A DNA stretch of 64,000 bases from Streptomyces griseus subsp. griseus (GCF_003610995.1 NZ_CP032543.1:1116001-1180000); one strand, 5' to 3'; positions 33,917 through 44,367 are shown, counted from the first letter of the stretch. The notes: a model not told the origin generated them from the letters alone. Numbers and translations: made by a program.

Positions 33917-35428
33917 TCAGCCGCCCGACAGCGTCCGGACCAGCTCCTCCGCCGTACGGCAGCGGTCCAGGAGGTCCTTGACGTGCTCCTTGGTCCCCCG
34001 CAGCGGCTCCAGGGTGGGCACCCGCTGGAGCGAGTCGCGGTCCGGCAGGTCGAAGATGACCGAGTCCCAGGAGGCGGCCGCAACGTCGTCGGCATACTGC
34101 TCCAGACAGCGGCCCCGGAAGTAGGCCCTGGTGTCCTCCGGAGGCTGCGTACGGGCCCTGGTGACGTCGTCCTCGTCCAGCAGCCGCTTCATCCGCCCAC
34201 GGGCCGCCAGACGGTTGTAGAGCCCCTTGTCGGGCCGTACGTCGGCGTACTGGAGGTCGACCAGGTGCAGCCGGGGGGCGTCCCAGTCCAGCGAGTCGCG
34301 GCGGCGGTAACCCTCCATGAGCTCCCGCTTGGCGATCCAGTCCAGCTCCCCGGCCAGGCTCATCGGGTCGGTCTCCAGCCGGTTGAGCGTGTCCTCCCAG
34401 CGGGTCAGGATGTCCTTGGTCTGCTCGTCGGCGTCGGCACCGTACCGCTCGTCGACGTATTTGCGGGCCAGCTCGAAGTACTCCATCTGGAGCTGGACGG
34501 CGGTGAGTGTCCGGCCGCTGCGGAGCGTGATCAGCTGCCGGAGGTCCGGGTCGTGCGAGACCTGGTGCAGGGTGCGGACGGGCTGGTCGACGGCGAGGTC
34601 GACGTTGATGAAGGCGTCCTCGATCATGGACAGCACCAGGGACGTGGTGCCCAGCTTCAGATAGGTCGAGATCTCCGAGAGGTTGGCGTCGCCGATGATC
34701 ACATGGAGCCGGCGGTACTTCTCCGCGTCGGAGTGGGGCTCGTCCCGGGTGTTGATGATGGGCCGCTTGAGCGTGGTCTCCAGGCCGACCTCGACCTCGA
34801 AGTAGTCCGCGCGCTGGCTGATCTGGAAGCCGTGCTCATGGCCGTCCTGGCCGATGCCGACCCGCCCCGCGCCGGTGACGACCTGGCGGGAGACGAAGAA
34901 CGGCGTCAGATGGCGCACGATGTCCGAGAACGGCGTCTCCCGCTTCATCAGATAGTTCTCGTGCGTGCCGTAGGAGGCGCCCTTGTTGTCGGTGTTGTTC
35001 TTGTAGAGGTGGATCGGCTGGGCGCCGGGGATGGCGGCCGCCCGCTCGGCGGCCTCGGCCATGATCCGCTCGCCGGCCTTGTCCCAGAGCACCGCGTCGA
35101 GGGGGTTGGTGATCTCCGGTGAGCTGTATTCGGGGTGCGCGTGGTCGACGTAGAGCCGGGCGCCGTTGGTGAGGATCACATTGGCCAGGCCGATGTCCTC
35201 GTCGGTGAGCTGACTGGAGTCGGCGGTCTCACGGGCGAGGTCGAAGCCTCGCGCGTCGCGCAGCGGATTCTCCTCCTCGAAGTCCCAGCGGGCGCGGCGC
35301 GCCCGGTGCATCGCCGCCGCGTAGGCGTTGACGATCTGGGACGAGGTGAGCATGGCATTGGCGTTGGGGTGGCCGGGGACGGAGATCCCGTACTCCGTCT
35401 CGATGCCCATTACTCGCCGTACGGTCAT
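33917..35428 (-). CDS. dop: Deamidase/depupylase Dop
   Basis: A 503-aa homologue of PafA that converts Pup-Gln to Pup-Glu and removes Pup from substrates. [20 protein letters not shown] at the start, the Dop-loop region with [15 protein letters not shown], and [20 protein letters not shown] are all present. It lies between arc and pup on the same strand; a strong hairpin ends the arc transcript upstream. Confidence 0.97.
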   Translation of the reverse strand: MTVRRVMGIETEYGISVPGHPNANAMLTSSQIVNAYAAAMHRARRARWDFEEENPLRDARGFDLARETADSSQLTDEDIGLANVILTNGARLYVDHAHPEYSSPEITNPLDAVLWDKAGERIMAEAAERAAAIPGAQPIHLYKNNTDNKGASYGTHENYLMKRETPFSDIVRHLTPFFVSRQVVTGAGRVGIGQDGHEHGFQISQRADYFEVEVGLETTLKRPIINTRDEPHSDAEKYRRLHVIIGDANLSEISTYLKLGTTSLVLSMIEDAFINVDLAVDQPVRTLHQVSHDPDLRQLITLRSGRTLTAVQLQMEYFELARKYVDERYGADADEQTKDILTRWEDTLNRLETDPMSLAGELDWIAKRELMEGYRRRDSLDWDAPRLHLVDLQYADVRPDKGLYNRLAARGRMKRLLDEDDVTRARTQPPEDTRAYFRGRCLEQYADDVAAASWDSVIFDLPDRDSLQRVPTLEPLRGTKEHVKDLLDRCRTAEELVRTLSGG

Positions 35429-35615
35429 GCGGCCCTCCTTGCCCGGCGTCGGTCCCGTCCGGGAGCGACGCTCAAGTACCGCTGCTTGTCCGGTGCGTAT
35501 GCGGTGCCCGTCACCGCACTGCGCGACTCGGCGGTACCGCAGAGCCTAGAGCGCCTCTGCGCCGGTGGGGAGATCAATTACGACATTGTTCCGGTGTGGC
35601 CGGAACGGGGGAAAA

Positions 35616-35657
35616 CGACCGGCTGCGGATGCCCCTCCAGGCATCCGCAGCCGGTCG
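35616..35657 (-). terminator. Hairpin terminator after arc
   Basis: Perfect 18-base arms 35616-35633 and 35640-35657 with a 6-base loop, immediately past the arc stop at 35663. It separates arc from dop-pup. Confidence 0.85.
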
Positions 35658-35662
35658 GCGTA

Positions 35663-37429
35663 TTACAGGTACTGGCCGGTATTGGCCACCGTGTCGATGG
35701 AGCGCCCGGTGTCCGCGCCCTGCTTTCCGGTGACGAGTGTGCGGATGAAGACGATCCGCTCACCCTTCTTACCGGAAATCCTGGCCCAGTCGTCCGGATT
35801 GGTGGTGTTGGGCAGGTCCTCGTTCTCCTTGAACTCATCCACGCAGGCCTGGAGGAGATGGGAGACGCGCAGACCCTTCTGCTGCTCTTCGAGGAATGCC
35901 TTGATGGCCATTTTCTTTGCCCGGTCGACGATGTTCTGAATCATCGCGCCGGAGTTGAAGTCCTTGAAGTACAGGACTTCCTTGTCGCCGTTGGCGTAGG
36001 TGACCTCGAGGAAGCGGTTCTCCTCGGATTCCGTGTACATCCGCTCCACCACGGACTGGATCATGGCGTGGGCGGCGGCCGGCCGGGAGCCGGAGTGCTC
36101 GGCCAGATCGTCCGAGTGCAGCGGGAGCGACGGAGTCAGGTACTTCGCGAAGATGTCCTTCGCGGCCTCGGCGTCCGGACGCTCGATCTTGATCTTCACA
36201 TCGAGTCGGCCGGGTCGCAGGATGGCGGGGTCGATCATGTCCTCGCGGTTGGAGGCGCCGATGACGATGACGTTCTCCAGACCCTCCACACCGTCGATCT
36301 CGGCGAGCAGCTGCGGGACGATGGTGTTCTCCACGTCCGAGCTGACGCCGCTGCCGCGGGTGCGGAAGAGGGATTCCATCTCGTCGAAGAAGACGATGAC
36401 GGGGGTGCCCTCGCTCGCCTTCTCCCTCGCACGCTGGAAGACCAGACGGATGTGCCGCTCGGTCTCACCGACGTACTTATTGAGGAGCTCGGGGCCCTTG
36501 ATATTGAGGAAGTAGCTCTTCCCCGCGGGCTGCCCGGTCACCTCGGCGACCTTCTTGGCGAGCGAATTGGCGACGGCCTTGGCGATGAGCGTCTTGCCGC
36601 AGCCGGGCGGACCGTAGAGCAGGATGCCCTTCGGCGGTCGCAGTTCGTGCTCCTTGAAGAGGTCGGGGTGCAGGTAGGGGAGCTCGACCGCGTCGCGGAT
36701 CAGCTCGATCTGGTCGCCCAGGCCGCCGATCTTGTCGTAGTCGATGTCCGGAACCTCTTCGAGGACCAGCTCCTCGACCTCGCTCTTGGGGACCACCTCG
36801 TAGACGTAACCGGACCGGGAGTCCAGCAGCAGGGCGTCACCGGAGCGGATGGTGATGTCCAGCAGCGGCTCGGCGAGCCGCACCACCCTCTCCTCGTCGG
36901 TGTGCCCGACCACCAGGGCGCGCTCGCCGTCCTCAAGGATCTCCTTGAGGGTGACGATGTCCCCGGCCCGCTCGAACTCCATGGCCTCGACCACGTTGAG
37001 CGCTTCGTTGAGCATGACCTCCTGGCCACGCCTGAGGTCCTCCAGTTCGACACTGGGGGACACGTTCACCCGGAGCTTGCGGCCCCCGGTGAAGATGTCG
37101 CAGGTGCCGTCCTCGTTGGCCTGCAGGAAGACACCGAAGCCGGCCGGCGGCTGTGCGAGCCGGTCGACCTCCTCCTTGAGGGCCACGATCTGGTCACGCG
37201 CCTCGCGGAGCGTGTTGGCGAGCCGCTCGTTCTGTGCGGACACGCCTGCCAGATTCGTCTGCAACTCGACGATCCGCTCTTCGAGAATCCTCGTATGACG
37301 CGGAGAGTCGGCGAGCTTACGTCGCAGGACGGCGATTTCCTGCTCGAGATAGGCAACCTGGCCGGCCGGGTCTTCTGACCCTCGCGCGGGCCGGATGCCG
37401 CGGTTGATGTCGTCGTCGTGGGCTGCCAC
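35663..37429 (-). CDS. arc: Proteasome-associated AAA ATPase Arc (Mpa)
   Basis: A 588-aa hexameric unfoldase that recognises Pup and feeds substrates to the 20S core. It has an N-terminal coiled coil ([15 protein letters not shown] to about residue 85), two OB-type domains, the AAA module with Walker [16 protein letters not shown], Walker [13 protein letters not shown] and arginine-finger region [14 protein letters not shown], and the C-terminal docking motif GQYL. The GTG at 37429 ([12 protein letters not shown]) follows GAGGTGAGG and gives the family length; upstream starts are less likely. Confidence 0.97.
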   Translation of the reverse strand: MAAHDDDINRGIRPARGSEDPAGQVAYLEQEIAVLRRKLADSPRHTRILEERIVELQTNLAGVSAQNERLANTLREARDQIVALKEEVDRLAQPPAGFGVFLQANEDGTCDIFTGGRKLRVNVSPSVELEDLRRGQEVMLNEALNVVEAMEFERAGDIVTLKEILEDGERALVVGHTDEERVVRLAEPLLDITIRSGDALLLDSRSGYVYEVVPKSEVEELVLEEVPDIDYDKIGGLGDQIELIRDAVELPYLHPDLFKEHELRPPKGILLYGPPGCGKTLIAKAVANSLAKKVAEVTGQPAGKSYFLNIKGPELLNKYVGETERHIRLVFQRAREKASEGTPVIVFFDEMESLFRTRGSGVSSDVENTIVPQLLAEIDGVEGLENVIVIGASNREDMIDPAILRPGRLDVKIKIERPDAEAAKDIFAKYLTPSLPLHSDDLAEHSGSRPAAAHAMIQSVVERMYTESEENRFLEVTYANGDKEVLYFKDFNSGAMIQNIVDRAKKMAIKAFLEEQQKGLRVSHLLQACVDEFKENEDLPNTTNPDDWARISGKKGERIVFIRTLVTGKQGADTGRSIDTVANTGQYL

Positions 37430-37669
37430 GGTCCTCACCTCCTCCATGGGGAGCTGGACGCTTCCTGACCCTACCTGGGTGGGTGGTGATTGAAACCCCT
37501 AGATCACAAAGACTGCGGGGTGTGTCCGATCTTCACCCTTGCGCTCTCCCTCACGCCAAGGGAATACCCACCCTTCGGCATCGGAAAGCCGCCGGTTGTA
37601 TCGTCGAAGCGTTCAACACCCGTCAGGGCTGGCTCCAATTGGTCCGGATACGCAGGAACGGCAGGACAC

Positions 37670-37981
37670 ATGACCGTGCAGCAGGACTCGCCGGGCGACA
37701 GTGACACGCAGGACCTGGAGGTCTGGATCGACCAGGACCTCTGTACGGGCGACGGCATCTGCGTGCAGTACGCGCCGGAGGTCTTCGAACTGGACATCGA
37801 CGGCCTGGCCTATGTGAAGAGCGGCGACGACGAGCTCCTCCAGGACCCGGGGGCCACCACTCCGGTGCCGCTGCCGCTCCTCCAGGACGTGGTCGACTCG
37901 GCCAAGGAGTGCCCCGGGGACTGCATCCATGTGCGGCGCGTGAAGGACAACGTCGAGGTGTACGGGCCGGACGCGGCCTGA
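37670..37981 (+). CDS. Small ferredoxin ([3Fe-4S] or [4Fe-4S] type)
   Basis: A 103-aa electron carrier. Cysteines are in DLCTGDGICVQYAPEVFEL and AKECPGDCIHVRRV, a single-cluster arrangement (C-x5-C ... C-x3-C region with C-P) common in Streptomyces ferredoxins. No partner oxygenase or P450 gene is nearby. It is transcribed divergently from arc, with 240 bases of promoter region between them. The ATG at 37670 begins MTVQQDSPGD. Confidence 0.9.
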   Translation: MTVQQDSPGDSDTQDLEVWIDQDLCTGDGICVQYAPEVFELDIDGLAYVKSGDDELLQDPGATTPVPLPLLQDVVDSAKECPGDCIHVRRVKDNVEVYGPDAA

Positions 37982-37989
37982 CCGTACGG

Positions 37990-38574
37990 TCACACAGCGC
38001 GCGCGAGGTCTCCGGAGGTGCGGACGAACGCGTTGCCCTTCCACCGCCAGGAGACCTGTTCCTCCTGGTCGGGACAGCAGCGTGGCACCTCCAGCGAGGA
38101 GTAGCCCAGCAGGGTCGCCGAGACGCGCCCCTCGCGTACGGCGAAGTCACCGACGGTCTTCTTGTCGGCGGGGTCCACCAGGGTCGCCACGACCCTGGGT
38201 GCGGTCCCGCCCGTCTGTGTCAGGACGTAGATGCCGCTCGGCGGCGTCCCCGAGCCCGCGGCGCAGTGGACCACGGCGACGGTCTCCGGCCGCCCGTCAC
38301 CGTCCAGGTCTCCGGGGGCCTGCTTCGCCACGGTGGTCCCGGCCCCGCCGCACTCCAGGGGGAACCCCACCTCCGCCGGGTCCGGGGCGGCCGCGGGCGT
38401 GGTGGTCCGCTTCTCCGGGGCGGTGGCGGTGGCGGTGGCCGTACGGGGCTGGAGCAGCCCGGCGAGGGCGACGACGCCGGCCATGGCCACGGCCGTGGCG
38501 AGCCAGTGCACCGGCTTCGTGGCGGTGTGCGCGAGGTCCGGGAGCGCGGAGGTCTGCACGCGGTGTGTCTCCAT
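37990..38574 (-). CDS. Membrane-anchored extracytoplasmic protein of unknown function
   Basis: A 194-aa protein with one membrane segment near the N terminus (WLATAVAMAGVVALAGLL), an Ala/Thr/Pro-rich linker, and an outer domain containing a calcium-loop-like DLDGDGRPETVAVVHC. Cysteines at FPLECGG, VVHCA and VPRCCPD may form disulfides. No enzyme motif is recognised. The ATG at 38574 is preceded by AGGAAC. It ends 9 bases from the convergent ferredoxin gene. Confidence 0.75.
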   Translation of the reverse strand: METHRVQTSALPDLAHTATKPVHWLATAVAMAGVVALAGLLQPRTATATATAPEKRTTTPAAAPDPAEVGFPLECGGAGTTVAKQAPGDLDGDGRPETVAVVHCAAGSGTPPSGIYVLTQTGGTAPRVVATLVDPADKKTVGDFAVREGRVSATLLGYSSLEVPRCCPDQEEQVSWRWKGNAFVRTSGDLARAV

Positions 38575-38713
38575 GTGGTTCCTGGGAGCCCGGGGTGGGG
38601 CGGGCCCGCCCCCGAGGGGTGGCCAGCATCGTGCCACACCTCACACGCCGTGGGAACGGCGGGGTGTGCGCCGGTTTCAGCGCCGGGGCGCGCGCCCCGG
38701 CGGCAACGCGAAG

Positions 38714-38761
38714 GCGCCGCCGCGCAGTTCCCCGGTCGGTCGGGGAGCTGCGCGGCGGCGC
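38714..38761 (-). terminator. Hairpin terminator after trmI
   Basis: 21-base arms 38714-38734 and 38741-38761 with one T-G pair, 17 bases past the trmI stop. Confidence 0.75.
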
Positions 38762-38777
38762 GGGTTCGTCGGGCGGG

Positions 38778-39695
38778 TCAGCCGCGGTCGGCGGCGGAGC
38801 CTCCGCGGCTCTGGCTGCCCGGTCCCTCGTAGTCCTCGCCGTAGGCGCCCTTGGAGGGGCGGCGGCGGCGCAGCGGCGGCTCGACGCCGTCCGCGAGCCG
38901 GCGGGCGGTGACCAGGAAGCCGGTGTGGCCGATCATCCGGTGGTCGGGGCGGACGGCCAGGCCCTCGACGTGCCAGTTGCGGATCATCGACTCCCAGGGC
39001 TGCGGTTCGGCGAAGCAGCCGATCTCGCGGATGGACTCGACGGTGCGCGAGAGCTGGGTGGTGGTGGCCACGTAGGCGCAGAGGATGCCGCCGGGCACCA
39101 GGGCCTTGGAGACGGCCTCCAGGCACTCCCAGGGAGCGAGCATGTCCAGCACGACACGGTCGACGTCGGTGTCGGAGAGGTTGTCCTGGAGGTCTCCGAC
39201 GGTCAGCTGCCAGGCCGGGTGCGGGGAGCCGAAGTAGCGCTCCACGTTCTGCTGGGCGATCTCGGCGAAGTCCTCGCGGCGCTCGTAGGAGTGCAGCATG
39301 CCCTGCTCACCGATGGCGCGCAGCAGGAAGGTGGAGAGGGAGCCGGATCCGACGCCGGCCTCCACGACGCGGGCGCCGGGGAAGATGTCGGCGAAGGCCA
39401 GGATCTGGCCCGCGTCCTTGGGGTAGACCACGGCGGCGCCGCGGGGCATGGAGAGGACGTAGTCGGGGAGCAGGGGGCGCAGCGCGAGATAGGCGACGTT
39501 TCCCGTGGTTCGGACAACACTGCCCTCGGGAGCACCGATCAGCTCGTCGTGCGGGAAAGAACCCTTGTGGGTGTGGAAGTTCTTTCCGGCTTCGAGCGTG
39601 AAGGTGTAGTGGCGTCCCTTGGGGTCGGTGAGCTGTACCTGGTCCCCGACCTTGAAGGGCCCACGTCGGCGGGCGGCACCGGTCGGTTCAGACAT
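38778..39695 (-). CDS. trmI: tRNA (adenine-N1)-methyltransferase TrmI
   Basis: A 305-aa SAM enzyme that methylates A58 in the T-loop of tRNA. The N-terminal beta domain (VGDQVQLTDPKGRHYTFTLE) is followed by the SAM site VVEAGVGSGSLSTFLLRAIG and VVLDMLAPWECLEAV, the family catalytic loop. A basic Gly/Ser-rich tail of about 25 residues follows. The gene occupies the same place in M. tuberculosis (Rv2118c). A 43-base gap separates it from the site-2 protease upstream. Confidence 0.95.
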   Translation of the reverse strand: MSEPTGAARRRGPFKVGDQVQLTDPKGRHYTFTLEAGKNFHTHKGSFPHDELIGAPEGSVVRTTGNVAYLALRPLLPDYVLSMPRGAAVVYPKDAGQILAFADIFPGARVVEAGVGSGSLSTFLLRAIGEQGMLHSYERREDFAEIAQQNVERYFGSPHPAWQLTVGDLQDNLSDTDVDRVVLDMLAPWECLEAVSKALVPGGILCAYVATTTQLSRTVESIREIGCFAEPQPWESMIRNWHVEGLAVRPDHRMIGHTGFLVTARRLADGVEPPLRRRRPSKGAYGEDYEGPGSQSRGGSAADRG

Positions 39696-39738
39696 GTGAC
39701 CAGCGTACCGGTGTTTCGGGGGCCCTTTTCCGGGTCCT

Positions 39739-40989
39739 TCAGGACTCGGGGCGGGCCATGGCCTTGACGAAGGCGCGCTCCACGTCGGCGGTGGAGAGGA
39801 CTCCGTAGATCTCGCCGGTCTCCTCGATCACCAGGTACTCGGTGGCCGGGGTGGCCTTCAGCCGGTCCAGGAGGGCCTCACCCGCGAGCTCGGCGGGGAC
39901 CTTCATGCCGTCGGTGAGGTCCTGGGCGAGGCCGCTGACGGCGACCCAGGGGCGGCGGTGCTCGGGGACGCCGACGATGGCGGCCTCGCGGACGACGCCC
40001 TTGGGGTTGCCCTGTCCGTCGACGACGACCAGCGCGCGGGCGCCCGCCTCGTTGGCCCGGCGCAGGGCCTCGGAGAGGGGGGTGGCGGACTCGACGGGGA
40101 CGGCGCGGCGGGTGAGGGTGCGGGCCCGCAGGTCGGGCAGGTGCTCGCGGAGCCGGGCCATGCGCAGGCTGTTGCCGGCGCCGGTCCAGATGATGCCGGC
40201 CAGGATCGCGGCGAGGAGGGCGTCCATGACGGTCTCCACCCCGCCGATCTCCTCGTTGGCGCTGCCGACGGCCCCGGTGTGGGTGAGCAGCGGCAGCCCG
40301 ATGAGGACGGTGACGGCGAGGCCCCGGCCGACCCAGGCGGCGGCGACGGTGCCGCTCATGGGCTTGCCCGTGATCTTCCAGACGATGGCCCGGAGCATCC
40401 GGCCGCCGTCGAGGGGCAGACCGGGCAGCAGGTTGAAGGCGGCCACGATGAGGTTGGAGATCATCAGCCCGGCGATCAGGACACCGGGCACCGTGCCGGG
40501 CTCCACGAACTGCATCGCGCCGTAGAAGACACCGCCGAGGACGAGGGAGAGGAGGGGCCCGACGAAGGCGAGGATGAACTCGCGGCCGGGGGTCTCGGTC
40601 TCCTTCTCGATCTCGGAGACGCCGCCGAAGAACTGGAGCTGGATGCGGCGGACGGGGAGCTTGTAGCGCAGGGCGGCGACCGTGTGGGCCAGTTCGTGGA
40701 CGAGCACGGAGGCGTAGAAGGCGATCGCGAAGAAGAGGGCGACGAGGTAGCGGGCGCCGCCGAGCTCGGGCAGCACCCGGTCCAGCTGGCCGCCGAAGAC
40801 CCAGGTGATCAGTGCGGCGACGACGAACCAGCTGGGCGCGACGTAGACGGGCACACCGAAGGGGCGGCCCATGAGCAGGCCGCCGCCCGGATCAGCGGGG
40901 CGTTTCGGCTTGCCGTCGTCGGGGGCGGCGCCGGGGTCCGTTCCCCCTGCGCCGGGCTGCGGCCGCCCGCTGTCGCCGCTCTTGTCCAC
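39739..40989 (-). CDS. Site-2-type zinc metalloprotease (M50) with CBS domains
   Basis: A 416-aa intramembrane protease. The first catalytic motif VLVHELAHTVAAL (HExxH) and the second LLPGLPLDGGRMLRAI (LDG) are intact and embedded in about six helices. The cytoplasmic C-terminal half has two CBS repeats (TRRAVPVESATPLSEALRRA, EIYGVLSTADVERAFV). The family cuts membrane regulators; the partner here is unknown. The GTG at 40989 follows AGGGACCAC. It is divergent from the RecB-like gene. Confidence 0.92.
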   Translation of the reverse strand: MDKSGDSGRPQPGAGGTDPGAAPDDGKPKRPADPGGGLLMGRPFGVPVYVAPSWFVVAALITWVFGGQLDRVLPELGGARYLVALFFAIAFYASVLVHELAHTVAALRYKLPVRRIQLQFFGGVSEIEKETETPGREFILAFVGPLLSLVLGGVFYGAMQFVEPGTVPGVLIAGLMISNLIVAAFNLLPGLPLDGGRMLRAIVWKITGKPMSGTVAAAWVGRGLAVTVLIGLPLLTHTGAVGSANEEIGGVETVMDALLAAILAGIIWTGAGNSLRMARLREHLPDLRARTLTRRAVPVESATPLSEALRRANEAGARALVVVDGQGNPKGVVREAAIVGVPEHRRPWVAVSGLAQDLTDGMKVPAELAGEALLDRLKATPATEYLVIEETGEIYGVLSTADVERAFVKAMARPES

Positions 40990-41100
40990 GTGGTCCCTTC
41001 GGTTCGGTACGTGGCCTGCGCCACGATGATGCTGTCTGCGAGGGTCTGCCATCGATGGTATGCCGCCGGCTGTCAGTGGCGGGCCGTAGGGTCTTGAGAC

Positions 41101-42012
41101 ATGACCTCCGTGCCCCGGCCGCCGCAGCCGCCCACATCCCTGTCGCCGTCGCGGGCGAGCGATTTCATGCAGTGCCCTCTGCTCTACCGCTTCCGGGTCA
41201 TCGACAAACTGCCGGAGAAGCCCAGCGAGGCGGCTACCCGGGGCACCCTGGTCCATGCGGTGCTGGAGCGGCTCTTCGACGCCCCGGCGGCCGACCGTAC
41301 GGCACCGCGGGCGCGGGCGCTGGTCCCCGGCCAGTGGGAGCGGCTGCTGGAGGCGAAGCCGGAGCTGGGTGAGCTGTTCGCCGGGGACGCCGAGGGTGAG
41401 CGGCTGTCGCGCTGGCTGGGTGAGGCCGAGCGGCTGGTGGAGCGGTGGTTCTCGCTGGAGGACCCGACGCGTCTGGAGCCGGCCGAGCGCGAGCTGTTCG
41501 TCGAGACGGAGCTGGAGTCCGGGCTGCGGCTGCGCGGCGTGATCGACCGGATCGATGTCGCGCCCACCGGTGATGTGCGGATCGTCGACTACAAGACGGG
41601 GAAGGCGCCGCGGCCGGAGTATGCCGAGGGCCCGCTCTTCCAGATGAAGTTCTACGCCCTGGTGATCTGGCGGCTGAAGGGGGTCGTGCCGCGCCGGCTC
41701 CAGCTGGTCTATCTGGGCAGCGGCGATGTGCTGACGTACGACCCGGTGGTGGCGGATCTGGAGCGGGTGGAGCGCAAGCTGCTCGCGCTGTGGGAGGCGA
41801 TCGCGCTGGCCACCGAGACCGGTGACTGGCGGCCACGGCCGACGAAGCTGTGCGGCTGGTGCGATCACCAGGCGGTCTGTCCGGAGTTCGGGGGGACTCC
41901 CCCGGTATACCCGCTGTCGGTCCGCCCGGCGGAGTCGGGCGAGGATGACCAGGGCAGAATGGGCTCCGACCGGGCCGAGGCCGGCCGACCCGTGGCTCTT
42001 GAGGGCCGTTAA
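41101..42012 (+). CDS. RecB-family exonuclease (PD-(D/E)XK, iron-sulfur type)
   Basis: A 303-aa nuclease. SPSRASDFMQCPLLYRFRV, GTLVHAVLERLF, and the active site GVIDRIDVAP ... VRIVDYKTGKAPRP form the PD-(D/E)XK core. The C-terminal LCGWCDHQAVCPEF with the early MQCP supplies four Cys for an AddB/Cas4-like 4Fe-4S cluster. It is probably involved in DNA repair end processing; no helicase gene is adjacent. It precedes the response regulator by 9 bases. Confidence 0.92.
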   Translation: MTSVPRPPQPPTSLSPSRASDFMQCPLLYRFRVIDKLPEKPSEAATRGTLVHAVLERLFDAPAADRTAPRARALVPGQWERLLEAKPELGELFAGDAEGERLSRWLGEAERLVERWFSLEDPTRLEPAERELFVETELESGLRLRGVIDRIDVAPTGDVRIVDYKTGKAPRPEYAEGPLFQMKFYALVIWRLKGVVPRRLQLVYLGSGDVLTYDPVVADLERVERKLLALWEAIALATETGDWRPRPTKLCGWCDHQAVCPEFGGTPPVYPLSVRPAESGEDDQGRMGSDRAEAGRPVALEGR

Positions 42013-42021
42013 GGAGTTTCC

Positions 42022-42693
42022 GTGGCGATCCGCGTCCTACTGGTCGACGACCAGCCGCTGCTGCGCACGGGTTTCCGGATGATTCTGGAGGCCGAGGGCG
42101 ATCTGGCGGTGGTCGGTGAGGCCGGTGACGGTCTGCAGGCCATCGACCAGGTGCGGGCGCTCCAGCCCGATGTGGTGCTGATGGACATCCGGATGCCGCG
42201 GATGGACGGGGTGGAGGCGACCCGGCAGATCACCGGCCCGGGCAAGGACGGCCCGGCGAAGGTGCTGGTGCTGACCACGTTCGACCTCGACGAGTATGTG
42301 GTGGAGGCGTTGCGGGCGGGGGCGAGCGGCTTCCTGCTGAAGGACGCGCCGGCCAATGAGCTGGTCCAGGCGATCCGGGTGGTGGCGGCGGGCGAGGCGA
42401 TGCTCGCCCCGAGCATCACGCGCCGCCTCCTCGACAAGTACGCGGACCATCTGCCCTCCGGCGAGGACCCGGTCCCGGACGCCCTGCACACGCTGACGGA
42501 CCGTGAGGTGGAGGTCCTGAAGCTGGTGGCGCGGGGCTTGTCCAACGCGGAGATCGCGGCGGACCTGTTCGTCAGCGAGACGACGGTCAAGACGCATGTG
42601 GGCCATGTGCTGACGAAGCTGGGCCTGCGCGACCGGGTGCAGGCCGCGGTGTACGCGTACGAGAGCGGCCTGGTGCGCCCCGGCGCGCAGTAG
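42022..42693 (+). CDS. NarL/LuxR-family response regulator
   Basis: A 223-aa two-domain regulator. The receiver domain has the acidic pair (LLVDDQPLL), the phospho-Asp in VVLMDIRMPRMDG (about residue 54) and the Lys in GFLLKDAPANEL. The C-terminal HTH (LTDREVEVLKLVARGLSNAE, SETTVKTHVGHVLTKL) is complete. No histidine kinase gene is within the window on either side, so its kinase is encoded elsewhere. GTG start after AAGGAGTTTCC. Confidence 0.95.
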   Translation: MAIRVLLVDDQPLLRTGFRMILEAEGDLAVVGEAGDGLQAIDQVRALQPDVVLMDIRMPRMDGVEATRQITGPGKDGPAKVLVLTTFDLDEYVVEALRAGASGFLLKDAPANELVQAIRVVAAGEAMLAPSITRRLLDKYADHLPSGEDPVPDALHTLTDREVEVLKLVARGLSNAEIAADLFVSETTVKTHVGHVLTKLGLRDRVQAAVYAYESGLVRPGAQ

Positions 42694-42714
42694 CGACCGC
42701 CGGTCGAAAGCCGT

Positions 42715-42752
42715 CCGGCCCGCACCTCCTGTTGTCAGGAGGTGCGGGCCGG
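42715..42752. terminator. Bidirectional hairpin terminator
   Basis: Perfect 17-base arms 42715-42731 and 42736-42752 with a 4-base loop, between the convergent response regulator and peptide-binding lipoprotein genes. Confidence 0.85.
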
Positions 42753-42768
42753 GCGGTTTCGGCGGTGC

Positions 42769-44367
42769 TCAGGCGCTGGTCCTGTTGAGCTCCCAGAGCT
42801 GGAGTTCGGAGGTGGCGCTGACGGACCTCTCGACCCCGGCGACCCCGCTGCGGGAGGCGACGTACTGCTTGCCCTGCCAGATCGGCAGGACGGGGACGTC
42901 GGTGGCGACGATGTCCTGGAGCTTCTCGTACGTCGTGGCGGCGGCGCTGCGGTCGGCCTCTCGGCGCGACTTGGGGATCAGGACGTTCTGCGCTTCCTGC
43001 GACCGGTAGGGCGAGTTGAGGAAGTTGTTCTTGTCCAGGAACGGGGCGGTGTAGTTGTCCGGGTCCGGGAAGTCGGGGAACCAGCCCATGCCGTACGCCG
43101 CGTAGTCGCCGCGCTTCTGCTCCGGGCGGTACTTCGACCACTCCTTGCCCTGGACGGTGACGTCGAAGAGGCCCGAGCCGTTCAGCTGGCCCTGGAGCGC
43201 CTTGAACTCCTTGGCGGTGGCGGAGCCGTAGTGGTCGTTGGTGTAGTGCAGGGTGAACTTCACCGGCGTCTTGATCCCGGCCTTCTCCAGGGTCTGCGCG
43301 GCCTTGGCGGTGCTGGGCTCGCCGTACTTGTTGAAGAAGGCGTTGGTGTGGCCGGTGATGCTGGAGGGGATCACCGAGTAGAGCGGCTCGGCGGTGGTGC
43401 CGTACACCTTGCCCGCGATCTCGCCACGGTCGATGATCTGCGCCATGGCCTGCCGTACGGCCTTGCTGACCACCGGGTCCTTGGTGTTGAACCCGAGGTA
43501 GCTGATGGCGAGGCCGGGCATCTCGGTCAGCTCGATGCCCTCCTTCGGCTTCGCCAGCATGTCGCGGGCCTGCTCGGGCGACATGGCCCGGGTCATCATG
43601 TGGATCTTCTTCTCCTCCAGCGCCTCGCCCATGGCTTCGGCGTCGGGGAAGAGGTCCATGTCGACCTTGTCGTTGAGGACCTTCAGCTCGCCCTGGTAGG
43701 AGGGGTTCTTGGTGAAGGTGATCCGCGTGACCCGGCCGTCCTGGGTCTGCGGCTTCATGGTGTACGGCCCCGAGCCGTCGACCTGGAAGCCGTCGCGCGC
43801 CTCCTTCGCCGGGTACTTCCCCTCGGGGACGATGCCGGCGGCGGGGGTGGCGAGCTTGTACGGGAAGGTGGCGTCGGGCGTCTTCAGGTGGAAGACCACC
43901 TGGTCGTCGCCCTTGGTCTCGATGGTGTCGATGTTGGCGAGGAGCCCGACCGGTCCGCTGTCGGAGTTGATGTCGATGACCCGCTGGATGGAGAACTTCA
44001 CATCCTCGGCGGTGACGGGGGTGCCGTCGGCGAACTCGAGGCCGGCGCGCAGGGTGCAGCGGTAGCTCTCGTTCGCGGTGTCCGTGAAGGTGCAGCTCCG
44101 GGCGGCCTCGGGCACCGGCTCGCCGCCGCCGTTGGGGACGGTGGTCAGGGTCTGCACCGTCTGCCGCAGGACGTTCCAGACGCCTGCCTCGTACCCGATG
44201 GCCGGGTCGAGAGGAGCGGGGTTCTCCTCGGAGGCCACGAGCTGGTCCGTGGTGCCGACGACGATGGCGCCTTCGCCACCGGCGCCGCTGTCCGCGCTGC
44301 CGCAGGCGGCGAGCACGGGGGCCAGCAGGCCGACGACGGCCGGCAGCACCAGGGTCTTGCGGTTCAT
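42769..44367 (-). CDS. ABC transporter substrate-binding lipoprotein, peptide/nickel family 5
   Basis: A 532-aa exported solute-binding protein. The lipobox VLAACGSAD lies near residue 20. The SBP_bac_5 signature is spread over LRAGLEFADGTPVTAEDVKF and later YGMGWFPDFPDPDNYTAPFL. The ligand is probably an oligopeptide. No permease or ATPase genes are adjacent, so it must dock on a transporter encoded elsewhere. The ATG at 44367 follows GGGAGAACGCC. Confidence 0.93.
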   Translation of the reverse strand: MNRKTLVLPAVVGLLAPVLAACGSADSGAGGEGAIVVGTTDQLVASEENPAPLDPAIGYEAGVWNVLRQTVQTLTTVPNGGGEPVPEAARSCTFTDTANESYRCTLRAGLEFADGTPVTAEDVKFSIQRVIDINSDSGPVGLLANIDTIETKGDDQVVFHLKTPDATFPYKLATPAAGIVPEGKYPAKEARDGFQVDGSGPYTMKPQTQDGRVTRITFTKNPSYQGELKVLNDKVDMDLFPDAEAMGEALEEKKIHMMTRAMSPEQARDMLAKPKEGIELTEMPGLAISYLGFNTKDPVVSKAVRQAMAQIIDRGEIAGKVYGTTAEPLYSVIPSSITGHTNAFFNKYGEPSTAKAAQTLEKAGIKTPVKFTLHYTNDHYGSATAKEFKALQGQLNGSGLFDVTVQGKEWSKYRPEQKRGDYAAYGMGWFPDFPDPDNYTAPFLDKNNFLNSPYRSQEAQNVLIPKSRREADRSAAATTYEKLQDIVATDVPVLPIWQGKQYVASRSGVAGVERSVSATSELQLWELNRTSA

